A stretch of 64,000 bases of DNA from Prorocentrum cordatum (taxonomy: Eukaryota; Sar; Dinophyceae; Prorocentrales; Prorocentraceae), in contig CAUYUJ010017826.1 of assembly GCA_963575745.1 (NCBI GenBank), positions 481,552 through 545,551 of the forward strand, read 5' to 3'. The notes below the pieces were generated by a model, which saw only the letters and a program-made list of their open reading frames with translations, searched no databases and was not told where the DNA came from. The number at the start of each line of letters is the position of its first letter. Within the stretch, counting starts at the first letter, position 1. The position numbers and the translations under genes are program-made. Positions 55,093 to 64,000 of this stretch are shown piece after piece.

Positions 55093-55693
55093 CCGGAGTC
55101 AAAACTGTGTACATCAATATGCCCCGCTGGCACAGGGCGAGAGAGGCAGGTGCCGGAGACGACGCCGACGAGGACGACGAAGACGACGACGATAGGTAGA
55201 GAGGGGCCCTATGATGAAGTAAGGTGGCGGAGGAAGGCGAGGAGGAGAAGGATGAGGACCAAAAGGAGGGAGGAGGAAAAGGAGGAGGAGGAGGAGGAGG
55301 AGGAGCGAAGACAGGGAGTTGATTCTGATCTCTTGCCCCCCTGGCTCTTTAGGAAGTCCCTTTCGCTGGACTGGAGTCGAAACTGTGCACTGACTTCGGG
55401 CTCAGATGCAGTCGGGCCCATAATGCGCCCCTCTGTCGAGGTCTTCCTTCCGTTTCCCGTCTTCAGGGAGGCCCCGACTGAGCGACGAGGGCATTTGCAT
55501 ATCATAGTATGTCCTAGGTTTCGTGCCTCTCCCACCCCTCCAAGGAGGCTCAGCCAGAGCGGGGAGGCAATCGGCATGAGGCGTACCATGTTATTGGTCA
55601 GGATTCGTGCCCCTTCTCCTCCTCCAGGGAGGCCCGGCCAGAGCGAGTACGGCGAAGGTGTTTTCCGTAAGCCCGCGAGTCAATCAAAGTTTG
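53535..55693. repeat. Segmental duplication, unit 3, right part (no retrogene)
   Basis: Matches unit 1 from about 38059 onward. Where unit 1 has the spliced-leader retrogene between two copies of GCCCCCAAGAGGCC, this unit has a single copy (54133-54146) and no retrogene. The palindrome chain is present (54541-55157). It ends at GTCAATCAAAGTTTGC and jumps directly to sequence equivalent to 37481. Confidence 0.93.
54541..55157. repeat. Chain of palindromes with (ACG)n loops, unit 3
   Basis: The third hairpin has arms 54912-54979 and 55090-55157, 68 bases each, pairing with only two mismatches across a 110-base ACG triplet loop. The other two hairpins have arms of about 25-28 bases. Confidence 0.92.
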
Positions 55694-56270
55694 CCACGTA
55701 TGGCCGGGAAGGGCTTTCCCGCAATTGACGACCATCATTTTGTATGCTCCGCTCCAATTGCACATGTGTACTTCCATTCTTCGCTTGTCAGTGCACATCT
55801 CACAGGAATGGTGGTCGTTGGCCAGCGGCCTCTGGCCCTCCCCAGGCCTTTAATTGATTTTGATTGCTGCGCGCGGCAGCGAGCGTCTTAGAATAATGTT
55901 GGCCGTTGACGCCACGATGTGTTCCACGTATGGCCGCCGGGCGCGGGGACTGACATTTCGAGCTTCCCGCCCAAAGGGCCCCCCAGGAACCCAAGAGGTC
56001 CCCAGGAGACCCCCAACAGGCCCCCGAGAGGCCCCAACAGGCCTCGAGAACCCTCCAGCAAACCCCCAGAAACGCCCAAGAGAGCACTGTGACTGCCCCA
56101 ACAAGACCCCGGGACGGCTGGAGGCGCCTCGACAAACCCTCGCATCGTCAAACGGACAACGCGGGAACCAACGTAACGCGCGCTGTAGGCATCCTCTTCT
56201 TTGCTGTTCTGTTGTCTCGCAAGTCGCGCCCACTTGTCCTCCAAGGTCGGGGTTCGTGGCAATATCAGGT
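55694..56270. repeat. Segmental duplication, unit 4 fragment
   Basis: Corresponds to unit 1 bases 37481-38053. It ends at GGCAATATCAGGTT, the same base as the left part of unit 3, and is followed by unrelated sequence (GATTGATCTGTGATCGC). Confidence 0.93.
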
Positions 56271-57229
56271 TGATTGATCTGTGATCGCAATGCCCAAACC
56301 CAAAACCCGAAATCCCAAATCCAATAAATCATAAACTGTCTCGAAATTTGGTGGGGCCTGGCGGTGTGGCGCCGGGTTCTGAGTTGCGCCCCTGGTCTCC
56401 GGGGCGGGTGCTCAGGGCGGCTGCGAGTGGGGCGAAGCCGTCCGCCACTTGCTAGAGCTCCTCCCGCCCGCGAAGCCCTTCCTGCTGGCCGCGGGGGGCC
56501 TTGTGCGCGCGAGGCTCTTGGAAGAGCAGCGCATCTCCGGCCAGAGGGCCCGGGAGATAGCGGCTGCGGCAGCGGGGCGAGGCCATTGGGGCCACCCTTG
56601 AGCCCAGGGGCTGGGGTCGGGGGGCGCACGGTCAGGTCAGGGTTCAGGGGCCAGGCGGCCAGGCTGCAAGCTTCAGACTTCAAAACGCAAGCCCCAAACT
56701 CCAAACCATCCTTGCTTCCTCCTGGCTCCTGGCTCCAACCCTCCCAGATCACTCGCGACCGATATTTCTAGGTAGCGCTCATTGTTTTCTCGTGGTTCGG
56801 TTTTATGGTTTGAGGTTTGCCCAAAATCCGAGTGCCTCGTAGTGGCCCTGCGCTTTGAGCCTTGCGCCTCAGACCTCAGACTCCAGACCTCAGTGCATTG
56901 ACTTGGCCGTTTCCTCCCGGCCCCGCCGGCATCGGTTTCGATGCCTCGACAGTCTGGGCTGGGGCAAGACGGAGCGGGACAAGCGCGCGAGGGCCCGCGC
57001 TGTCCTCGCCGAGTTCGGCGCGGTCGTGCCCGGCCTGTCCGCGTGCCAGCCCGGCCTGAGGGCCATGGGCGAGAGACATCTGGGAGGGGGCATCTGGCAG
57101 GGCGATAGGCACGCTGCATTCGGCACGCGGCGAACAAGCAGCCCAGTCAGATCGGGGATCGGGGATCGGGGGGGAAGGGGCAGTCTTCCGCCGACCGAGA
57201 ACCTAACGCCTGCTTGGGCCCCCCCCCAT
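56271..57229. other. Spacer, no supported gene
   Basis: 56290-56345 is an A-rich run of CCCAAA/CCCGAAA words; 56680-56910 has short CAGACTTCAAA / CAGACCTCAGA words. Frames here carry no recognised domain, although the frame of the next entry is open back to about 56855. Confidence 0.5.
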
Positions 57230-57505
57230 GGCATATCAGAGCGCGAGGCAGATCTGATTCAACTTGGGGTTGCCTACGCCAGCGCTTGCGGCGTCGACGT
57301 GACGCAGCGCGATCAGATCTGGGATATCTCCCAGTCGGCGGCGAGGGTCTTGCCCAGCCTGCTCTTTTGGAGGAACCAGGTCCCGAGGCCCATGGCCGCC
57401 CACAAATTTTGGCATTCAAGGGGGCAGCGACCCTTGACAGGAGCAGAACGCATGCTCGTACAAGGATTTTCGCCACACCTGGCGCTCGAAGGTGGGGGGC
57501 GATAG
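57230..57505 (+). pseudogene. Possible C-terminal fragment of a cytosine-5 methyltransferase-like protein
   Basis: The frame reads HGISEREADLIQLGVAYASA, then WDISQSAARVLPSLLFW (from about 57320), then GQRPLTGAERMLVQGFSP (QGF at 57461-57469) before a TAG at 57503. The pattern DxSQS...P-LL...R-LTG-E-ML-QGF resembles the C-terminal end of DNA cytosine-5 methyltransferase-like proteins that are frequent in dinoflagellates. The upstream catalytic PCQ and ENV blocks are not visible, so at best this is a fragment or last exon. The resemblance is from memory of the family pattern, not a search. Confidence 0.35.
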
Positions 57506-57854
57506 GTAATACTATTTAAAAAACAGGAAGAATATATAAGATAAATTAGAAATGGGCATGGAATATAATGATAGGAAATAAGAATAAAAATCACCAGTCG
57601 CCAGTCGGCAGTCCCCCCACTACAATGACTCCAATGTCCGATGTCCAGTCCCCGAGGCCCGAAGACCCCCCTCGCCCAGCTCGGCTCGGCCTCGACTTTT
57701 CATTGAATGGGTCTGGGGTTTGGGGCTGGGGGGCTAGGGGCTCTGTGTTCTGCGGAGGGCCGGGGCCCAGCCCGCTGCAAATGCTACCCCCGCTGCCCGC
57801 CAGAAGGCGGCATCATCTTCTCCGAGAGGACCTCCGGCACCTGGCGGGGGATAC

Positions 57855-58155
57855 CATGCGCGTCCCGACGTTCGGCCTCATCCTGTTTCTCGTGCTCCTG
57901 AGCGTGACGCCCCTCCGCCCTTGTGAGTGCTGCGGCGATGGGTGGGTGGGGGGGGGGGCCGTGTTCGCGGCTGAGAGGCCTTGCTCCGGCGTGGCCGTTA
58001 TCTTGCGGAAGCCGGAGGCTGGGCGCGCGGGCGTGCCTGTGAGCTGCAGCGACCGGTTCAGGGACTTGCACTCGCGCCTGAGCCAGGCGCTGAAGGGCAG
58101 CGCGGGCGCCCCGGCCGCGAGCGCCCCGGCTGCGAAGCGGCCGCGGCGCCACTGA
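57855..58155 (+). CDS. Possible small secreted protein or exon (weak)
   Basis: From an ATG at 57855 the frame reads MRVPTFGLILFLVLLSVTPL, which looks like a signal peptide. A Cys-containing region (CECCGDGW, then RPCSGVAVILRKPEAG) and an Ala/Arg-rich basic tail ending RRH before TGA (58153-58155) follow. The frame is open upstream to 57568. A GTGAGT-like sequence at 57921 could be a splice donor, in which case the frame is only part of a gene. No family recognised and no neighbouring evidence. Confidence 0.25.
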
Positions 58156-58609
58156 CCATCGATCGCGGCCCCGCCGCGCCAGAGATGGGAATCCAAATCC
58201 AAGGTAGGGCCCAGGATGCAAGGAGTCGGGGGGGAGTGTTCTGAATCCGCAGTGCCGCCAGTGCGGCACTGCGGCGCTCCGAAACTCTTGGGCTCCTGGG
58301 CCCTGCCTTGGATTTGGGTTCCAAGCGGCAGCGAGTAGGGCAATTCAGAGGGGGAAAGGGGTCCCTGGTTTCGGAAATCTCTGCTACCGAGCAATCCAAC
58401 TCTAACCAGACTGCCCTTGGTCTCCAGTGAGTATGATGGCTTGGTAGCAGGGGGTCTTGGAACCAGGGCCGACTTTCCACCTCTTTGAGTGAGCCTCTTG
58501 AGCAACAGCGCAGGCTCAGAATTCAGGGTACGCCAGTTTCGGGGCGCAAGAATTTGCCTGGTGAAGGACCCAACCATATGCACTTGTGAGTACCGTCGTT
58601 GTGAGTATC
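58156..58609. other. Spacer, no supported gene
   Basis: Nothing recognised. 58555-58600 resembles 36705-36740 and marks the left edge of the next array. Confidence 0.5.
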
Positions 58610-59335
58610 GCGATCGGTGGAGATCCCAGTGGGCCGCGAAAGGCTGTCCTGGGTAGGGGAGACGGTATGTGAGTGCAGCAACTGTTGCCTTCGGTGGAGC
58701 TCCCTATGGGGCCACGAAGCGCTGTCCTGGGTGGGTGGAGAGGCAAGCGAACTGCGGCACTGGGGCTTGCGGTTGAGCTCCCTGTGGGGCAACGAAACGC
58801 TGTCCTGGATGGGGGTGGCGCATGCGAGTGCAGCTGTGGCCTTCGGTGGAGCTCCATATGGGGTCACGAAGCGCTGTCCTGGGTGGGGGAGACGCATGCG
58901 AGCTGCGCCACTGGGACCCTCGGTGGAGCTCCCTATGGGGCTACGAAAGGTTGGCCTGGGTGGGGGAGACGCGTGCGAACTGCGCCACTGGGGCCTTCGG
59001 TGGAGCTCCCAATGGGGCCACGAAGCGCCCTTCGGGGTGGGGGGGGCGCATGCGAACTGCGCCACTGGGACCCTCGGTGGAGCTCCCTATGGGACCACGA
59101 AGCGCCCTCCTGGGCGGGGGGGGCGCATGCGAGCTGCGCCACTGGGACCCTCGGTGGAGCTCCCTATGGGACCACGAAGCGCCCTCCTGGGCGGGGGAGA
59201 CGCATGCGAGCTGCGCCACTGGGACCCTCGGTGGAGCTCCATATGGGGCCACGAAGCGTTGTCCTGGGTGTGGGAGACGCATGCGAACTGCGCCACTGGG
59301 ACCCTCGGTGGAGCTCCGTATGGGGCCACGAATGC
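58610..59335 (+). repeat. 77-bp tandem array, about 9 copies
   Basis: The unit carries CTTCGGTGGAGCTCCCTATG, then GGGCCACGAAGCGC, then GTGGGGGAGACGCATGCGA. Anchors (GGTGGAG) fall at about 58692, 58771, 58845, 58922, 58999, 59076, 59153, 59230 and 59307, a regular 77 from 58845 on. Frames rotate by two bases per unit, giving three overlapping open frames. Same family as 48764-48900 and 63119-63535. Confidence 0.95.
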
Positions 59336-59849
59336 CAGCTTCGGGACCCCAAAAAAACAGGTGGGGCCGCCGAGCGCGATCGGCCGGGCCCGATATTTGC
59401 CCCAAAACTACCCGCGCCATTGCCGCGATTTGATTTTTGATGCGTGTCGACCCAATCCTCATCCCCCTCATCATCATGCCCCCGCCCCTCCCCCACATTA
59501 TTTTGTAATTCGTCAATAGTTTTATCCGAACTAGCGCACGTCACAAGTGACATTGCGATATCATTCGTCATGTGGGTACAGCAGTAGCATGCATTTTGCA
59601 GTTTTCTTCGGAATTTTCCCGAACTTGTATTTTTCAGAGAGGTCGAGATTCCTTTGAAAATCGCACTTTCCAGCCCAGGTGGGTTGTGGTGGCCATGCGG
59701 AGAAAATCATACAACATCATGAAAAAACGCAACTTCGGCTGAAGTTTCGGCGTCGATCTGGGTATATTTTCTAGGGATCTGGGTTTTCATAGAAAATGAC
59801 GATTTTCTATGGATTTCCAGGATGGGGCCGCTTGCAAGCACCATCGTCC
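59336..59849. other. Spacer, no supported gene
   Basis: AT-richer than its surroundings between 59520 and 59820 and without recognisable coding sequence. Confidence 0.55.
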
Positions 59850-61550
59850 TACCTAATGTCGACATGCGTCGCTATGCGTCGCCCCCCAGCACCCCAGCGC
59901 ACCGCCCCCTCCGCCCCGACGACTTTATTCGGCGTCGTCGTCGCCCCCCCCCCTCTCCCTCTCCCCAGCAGCCCAGCGCGCTGCCCCCTCCGCCCCGACC
60001 ATTTTATTTCGGCGTCGTCGTCGCCCCCCCGGTCCTTTTCCCCAGCAGCCCAGCGCACCGCCCTCTCCGCCCCGACCATTTTATTTCGGCGTCATCGTCG
60101 CCCTATTTCGGCGTTGTGTCGACATGTGTCGCTTTCCCCAGCACCCCGGCGCACCGCCCCCTTCGCCCCGACCACTTTATTTCGGCGTCGTCGTCGCCCT
60201 ATTTCGGCGTTGTGTCGACGTGTGTCGCTATGTGTCGCTCCCCAGCACCCCGGCGCACCGCCCCCTCCGCCCCGACGACTTTATTTCGGCGTCGTCGTCG
60301 CCCCCCACCCCCCCTCTCCCTCTCCTCAGCAGCCCAGCGCGCTGCCCCCTCCGCCCCGACCACTTTATTTCGGCGTCGTCGTCGCCCCCCCGGTCCTTTT
60401 CCCCAGCAGCCCAGCGCACCGCCCTTTCCGCCCCGCCCTCTCCCGAGCAGCCCAGCGCACCGCCCCCTCCGCCCCGACCACTTTATTTCGGCGTCGTCGT
60501 CGCCCCCCCCCCCCTTCTCCCCAGCAGCCCAGCCCAGCGCACCGCCCCCTCCGCCCCGACCACTTTATTCTCTTGCGCAGGGTGTCTAGAGCTCCGACCA
60601 TTTTATTTCGCGTCGCTCCCCCCCCCCCCGCGTCCTCAGCGCCAGAGTGGGGCACCCGCGCCGTGGCTCTCTGCCCCAAGCCCCCCCGCGTCCCCAGCGC
60701 CCCAGCGGGGGCCCCGCCCACTGCCCCCTCCGCCACGAACGCTTTATCCCGCGTCGCCCCCCCCCGCCACCCCGCGTCCCCAGCGCCAGTGTGAGGCCCC
60801 CGCGCCGTGGCTTTCTGCCCCGAGCCCACCGCGCCCCCAGCGCCCCAGCGGGGGCCCCGCCCACTGCCCCCTCCGCCACGAACGCTTTATCCCGCGTCGC
60901 ACCTCCCCCCCCGCGTCCCCAGCGCCAGTGTGGGACCCCCGCGCCGTGGCTCTCTGCCCCAAACCCCACCGCGTCCCCAGCGCCCCAGCGGGGCCCCCCC
61001 CACTGCGGGACCCCCGCCCACTGCCCCCTCCGACACGAACGCTGCATTACGCGTCGCACCCTTCCCCTCCGCGTCCCCAGCGCCAGAGTGGGACCCCCGC
61101 GCCGTGGTTCTCTGCCCCGAGCCCCCCCGCGTCCCCAGCGCCCCAGCGGGGGCCCCGCCCACTGCCCCTTCCGCCACTAACGCTTCATCCCGCGTCGCGC
61201 CGCACACCACCTCCCCCACCTCCCTCCCCGCGTCCCCAGCGCCCCAGTGGGGTTCCGCCCCGTGCCCCCTCCGCCCCGACAATTTTATTCCGCGTCGCGA
61301 CGCACGCCACCTCCCCCCCTTCCCCCCCTTTCCCCAGCGCCCCAGTTGGACCCCCGCCCCGTGGCCCTCTGCCCCAAGCCCCGCCCAGTGCCCCCTCCGC
61401 CCCGACAGTTTATTCCGCGTCGCGGCACACCCCCCCCCTCCTCTCCGCGCCCCCAGCGCCCCAGTGGGACCTCCGCCCCGTGCTCCCTCCGCTCCGAGCA
61501 CTTTATGCCGCGTCGCGACGCGCGCCGCCTCCCCCACCCTCCCCACCTGG
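59850..61550 (+). repeat. About 80-bp GACCACTTTATTTCGGCG array grading into 100-150-bp units
   Basis: 59850-60570 repeats CAGCACCCCGGCGCACCGCC, then CCCCGACCACTTTATTTCGG, then CGTCGTCG every 80-120 bases. 60600-61550 repeats CCCCAGCGCCCCAGCGGGGG, then CCTCCGCCACGAACGCTTTA, then TCCCGCGTCGC, a variant of the same unit. The first half is shared with 36100-36405. Confidence 0.92.
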
Positions 61551-62910
61551 GACTTGGGCCCCGTTGCTGGGCCCAGAGGGCGATGCCTTGCCCCCTCTTC
61601 CCCCCTCCTCCTCCACCTCCTCCTCCTCCTCCTCCTCCTGCTCCCCCTTCCTTTTTGTGCAAGGGCTATGGCACACGTGCCACTTGTATTTTTCTATAAT
61701 GCTCTCTGTCGCCCTGGAGCCCGAAAGGGGTCGCACATGCACGCAGATGCCGCAGAGTCGCAGGCGCATGCCCATGCAACCCTGCAACGGTTTCAACAAC
61801 ATGGCCGCACATGTGCGCCCATGCCACACAGTCGGATTCACCGCCTGGACAAACTCCGAACTTATAAACGAACATGGCCGCGCATGCCGCAGAGTCGAAA
61901 CTCCGGATGGTGGCAGAGACACAAATGGTCACATGGGGAGGAACAGCGACATATGAGAGAGGAATGGGGGAAGGAGCAAGGACAACAAAAGAAGCGGATG
62001 CGGCTGGCGCTCGAGCGGCAACACCATACCCACATGGAGGACGTAGCAAGCGACAGCACCAATCGAACACGAGTCTGTATCCATTACCATGGCCTTGGCG
62101 CAGCGGTGATCAGTCCTCCAACTCCTCCCGCCTCCTCCTCCTCCTCCTCCGATTCCTCGTCTCTTCCCCCGCCGCTTCTTCACCCTCCTTCTCGGCCCTT
62201 CCCCGTGCTCCTCCAGATCCTCCCCATCCCCATCCTCCTCCCTTCCTCGTCCTTGTTCTTTCCATCCCTCATGTTTGCCTTCCCTCCTGTCCTTCTCTCA
62301 TTCCTCTCAATCCGTCTTTTCGCTTTGCTCACGCACTCTCTCTCTCTCTCTCTCCGACGCAGCCCGCCGCCCATCTTCTCTTGTTCGTCACCCGATGACG
62401 ACAACGCCTGCCACGACGGCGGCGACGGCGGTGCCAGAAAAGGAAAGACCCGGTGGGGGAGATGGAGGAGGGGGGCGGAGGACTGGGGGGGGGACAGACG
62501 AAGGGTGGGAGGGAGGAAGGGGGAACGGAGACATTGACGGGGGGGAGTAGGAGGTAGAGGGAGGGGGAGGATAGGATGTGGAAGGGTGGCTGGGAGGAGG
62601 AGGGAGCGGGAAGGAAGAACAGGGAGAGGAAGCGGGACGAGGAGAGGTGGGAGGAGAAGGAGACGAGACGATTAGTAGGCCTTGTTTTTTGCGCGAACCG
62701 TGATCTGGAGGTTCTCCGTAATGACTTTTAGCCGAAAGAGTAAGAGAAAAGGCAGGAAGAGCGAGCGGGCAGGGAACGACCCTCAGGGACAGACGAAACG
62801 CTGACATGAAACTGCCAAGAACGCCGTGCTCAGTGGCCTGTTTTCCCTAACCATTATGTGGTGTTGGTTCCTCGCTATGAAAAGACAACGCCCCGCGTTC
62901 CTCCTTCTTT
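61551..62910. other. Spacer with CTCCTC, CATGC and GGGGGA tracts; no supported gene
   Basis: 61605-61650 is (CTC)n. 61735-61910 has degenerate GCACATGCGCCCATGCCGCA units. 62130-62400 is pyrimidine-rich and 62440-62660 purine-rich. A 576-codon frame across this stretch is made of these tracts and is not called. Confidence 0.6.
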
Positions 62911-62914
62911 CGGC

Positions 62915-63050
62915 GGCGACGATAGGGGCGAATAGCCCAGGGACAGGCATTACACGTATTCGACCAGGAGCCTTTTTCGAAGACGTAGGCCATCGGCGCA
63001 CCTGAATACATTTATTGCTCTCCCCTGGGCTACTCGCCCCTATCGTCGCC
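62915..63050. mobile_element. Hairpin element with 28-bp terminal inverted repeats
   Basis: 62915-62942 (GGCGACGATAGGGGCGAATA...) pairs with 63023-63050 with a single mismatch. The 80-base interior is noncoding. No clear target duplication was seen. MITE-like by size and structure, but of a different family from the four MITE copies. Confidence 0.7.
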
Positions 63051-63118
63051 TCTGATTCTCCTCCTCCTCGCCCCTTCTCCACATCCTCCCATCCCTGCCT
63101 CGGCCCTCCGCACCCAGT

Positions 63119-63535
63119 ACGGCGCTTCGTGGCCCCATAGGGAGCTCCACCTAAGGCCCCACTGGCTGTGATCACATGCGTCCCGCGCCACCCAGCACGG
63201 CGTTCCGTGGTACCACAGGGAGCTCCACCAAAATCCCCACTGGCTGTGATCACGTGCGTCCCGCGCCACCCACTACGGCGTTTCGTGGCCCTCCGGGGAG
63301 CTCCACCGAAGGCCCCAGTTGCTGTGACCACATGCGTCCCGCGCCGCCCAATACGGCAGTTCGTGGCCCCATGGGGAAGTTCACCAAAGGCCCCAGTTGC
63401 TGTGACCACATGCGTCCCGCGCCGCCCAATACGGCAGTTCGTGGCCCCGTGGGGAAGTTCACCAAAGGCCCCAGTGGCTGTGATCACATGCGTCCCGTGC
63501 CACCCAGTACGGCGTTCCGTGGCCCCATAAGGAAT
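63119..63535 (-). repeat. 78-bp tandem array, about 5.3 copies
   Basis: CGGCGTTTCGTGGCCC, then GGGAGCTCCACCRAAGGCCC, then TGTGATCACATGCGTCCCGC recurs at an exact 78-base spacing (63121, 63199, 63277, 63355, 63433 and 63511). Being 26 codons, all frames show a clean 26-residue peptide repeat. This is the reverse-complement relative of the 77-bp array at 58610-59335. Confidence 0.96.
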
Positions 63536-64000
63536 TCTAGCCGCTTCGCGTAACCCCACCAGCGCCCTGGGTCGCTGCTGCCTGCCGCCTGACCGCGGCC
63601 CCGCGCGCGCCCGCTCCTTTGTCGCGGCCGCAGCCCGACCGTGACCGCCTGCCGCTGGCGCTTCCGCCTGCGGCTGCAACAAAAAAAAGTAACCCCACCA
63701 GCCGTGCTGCACTTCAGTGTTTCGTCTACTGAAGGCTTCTACGTGGTCCACCTACCTTGTTGCGTCAGTGAGTTCGTTGTGACAGGCCCCCTTTTTGCCT
63801 CACCATTGTACATGGTTTCGCCTTGTGTGTGCTGGTCGCTCGCTCTCGCTTTCGCACTGTCGGCTCGAGTCTGGCGCCGCATCGGCGACTCACTCTGCTG
63901 TCTTCGCACTTGTAGCTCGTGCTCTCCGGTTCGCTGCGGCGCCTACGTGCGTTTGCCTGCGAATTAAGTTCATGTTGTACTGTGCATGTGCAACTGTGAG
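63536..64000. other. Right-edge spacer, no supported gene
   Basis: No repeat or coding structure recognised. The sequence continues past the window. Confidence 0.5.

Noticed and set aside
56290-56345. Telomere-like CCCAAA repeats
   Set aside because: Only a few irregular words, not the regular CCCTAAA expected of dinoflagellate or plant-type telomeres.
60124-62537. Proline-rich frames of 576-610 codons
   Set aside because: Built from CCCCAGCGCCCC-type repeat units and CTC tracts, overlapping in several frames.
63121-63535. CRISPR-like array (regular 78-bp spacing)
   Set aside because: The whole 78-bp unit is conserved, with no variable spacers, and the context is eukaryotic.

Overview
The window looks like gene-poor, GC-rich, repeat-dense nuclear DNA of a dinoflagellate. 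Two observations support this. First, the 22-nt dinoflagellate trans-spliced leader is present twice in genomic DNA (38667-38688 and 42521-42542). Each copy is followed by a second, 5'-truncated leader (the signature of a retroposed, recycled mRNA) and then by a small membrane-protein frame. Second, a decayed non-LTR retrotransposon with APE-type endonuclease, reverse transcriptase and RNase H domains (about 5.0-11.25 kb) has the sequence style of dinoflagellate LINEs. The base composition would suit a GC-rich genus such as Prorocentrum, but the genus cannot be fixed from the sequence. Most long open frames here are by-products of GC-rich tandem repeats and are not annotated as genes.

Layout. 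0-4.3 kb: a 73-bp array, a 101-bp array and trinucleotide tracts. 5.0-11.25 kb: the LINE relic. 11.6-16 kb: two copies of a short terminal-inverted-repeat element (MITE), a hairpin element and a 1.7-kb foldback-like structure. 16-22.7 kb: minisatellites and microsatellites. 22.70-23.45 kb: the best candidate protein-coding gene or exon, of unknown function. 23.5-30 kb: degenerate repeats, a GCC-rich macrosatellite (about 650-bp units) and a third MITE. 30-36.4 kb: long GA, GAT and TTG tracts, the fourth MITE and a second 101-bp array in inverted orientation. 36.97-46.03 kb and 53.53-56.27 kb: a tandem segmental duplication of about 4-kb units carrying the spliced-leader retrogene and chains of palindromes. 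46.03-53.53 kb: a 7.5-kb block of other repeats that interrupts the third unit. 56.3-58.2 kb: two weak coding remnants, one resembling the end of a cytosine-5 methyltransferase-like protein. 58.6-64 kb: more shared tandem arrays and a hairpin element.

How the parts relate. The LINE relic is an example of the kind of machinery that could have retroposed the spliced-leader mRNA. The MITE has no transposase of its own in the window. Several repeat families recur at distant places (101-bp, 77/78-bp, 42-bp, about 80-bp), often in opposite orientation, so exchange and inversion have shuffled the region. No operon, rRNA, tRNA or CRISPR array was found.
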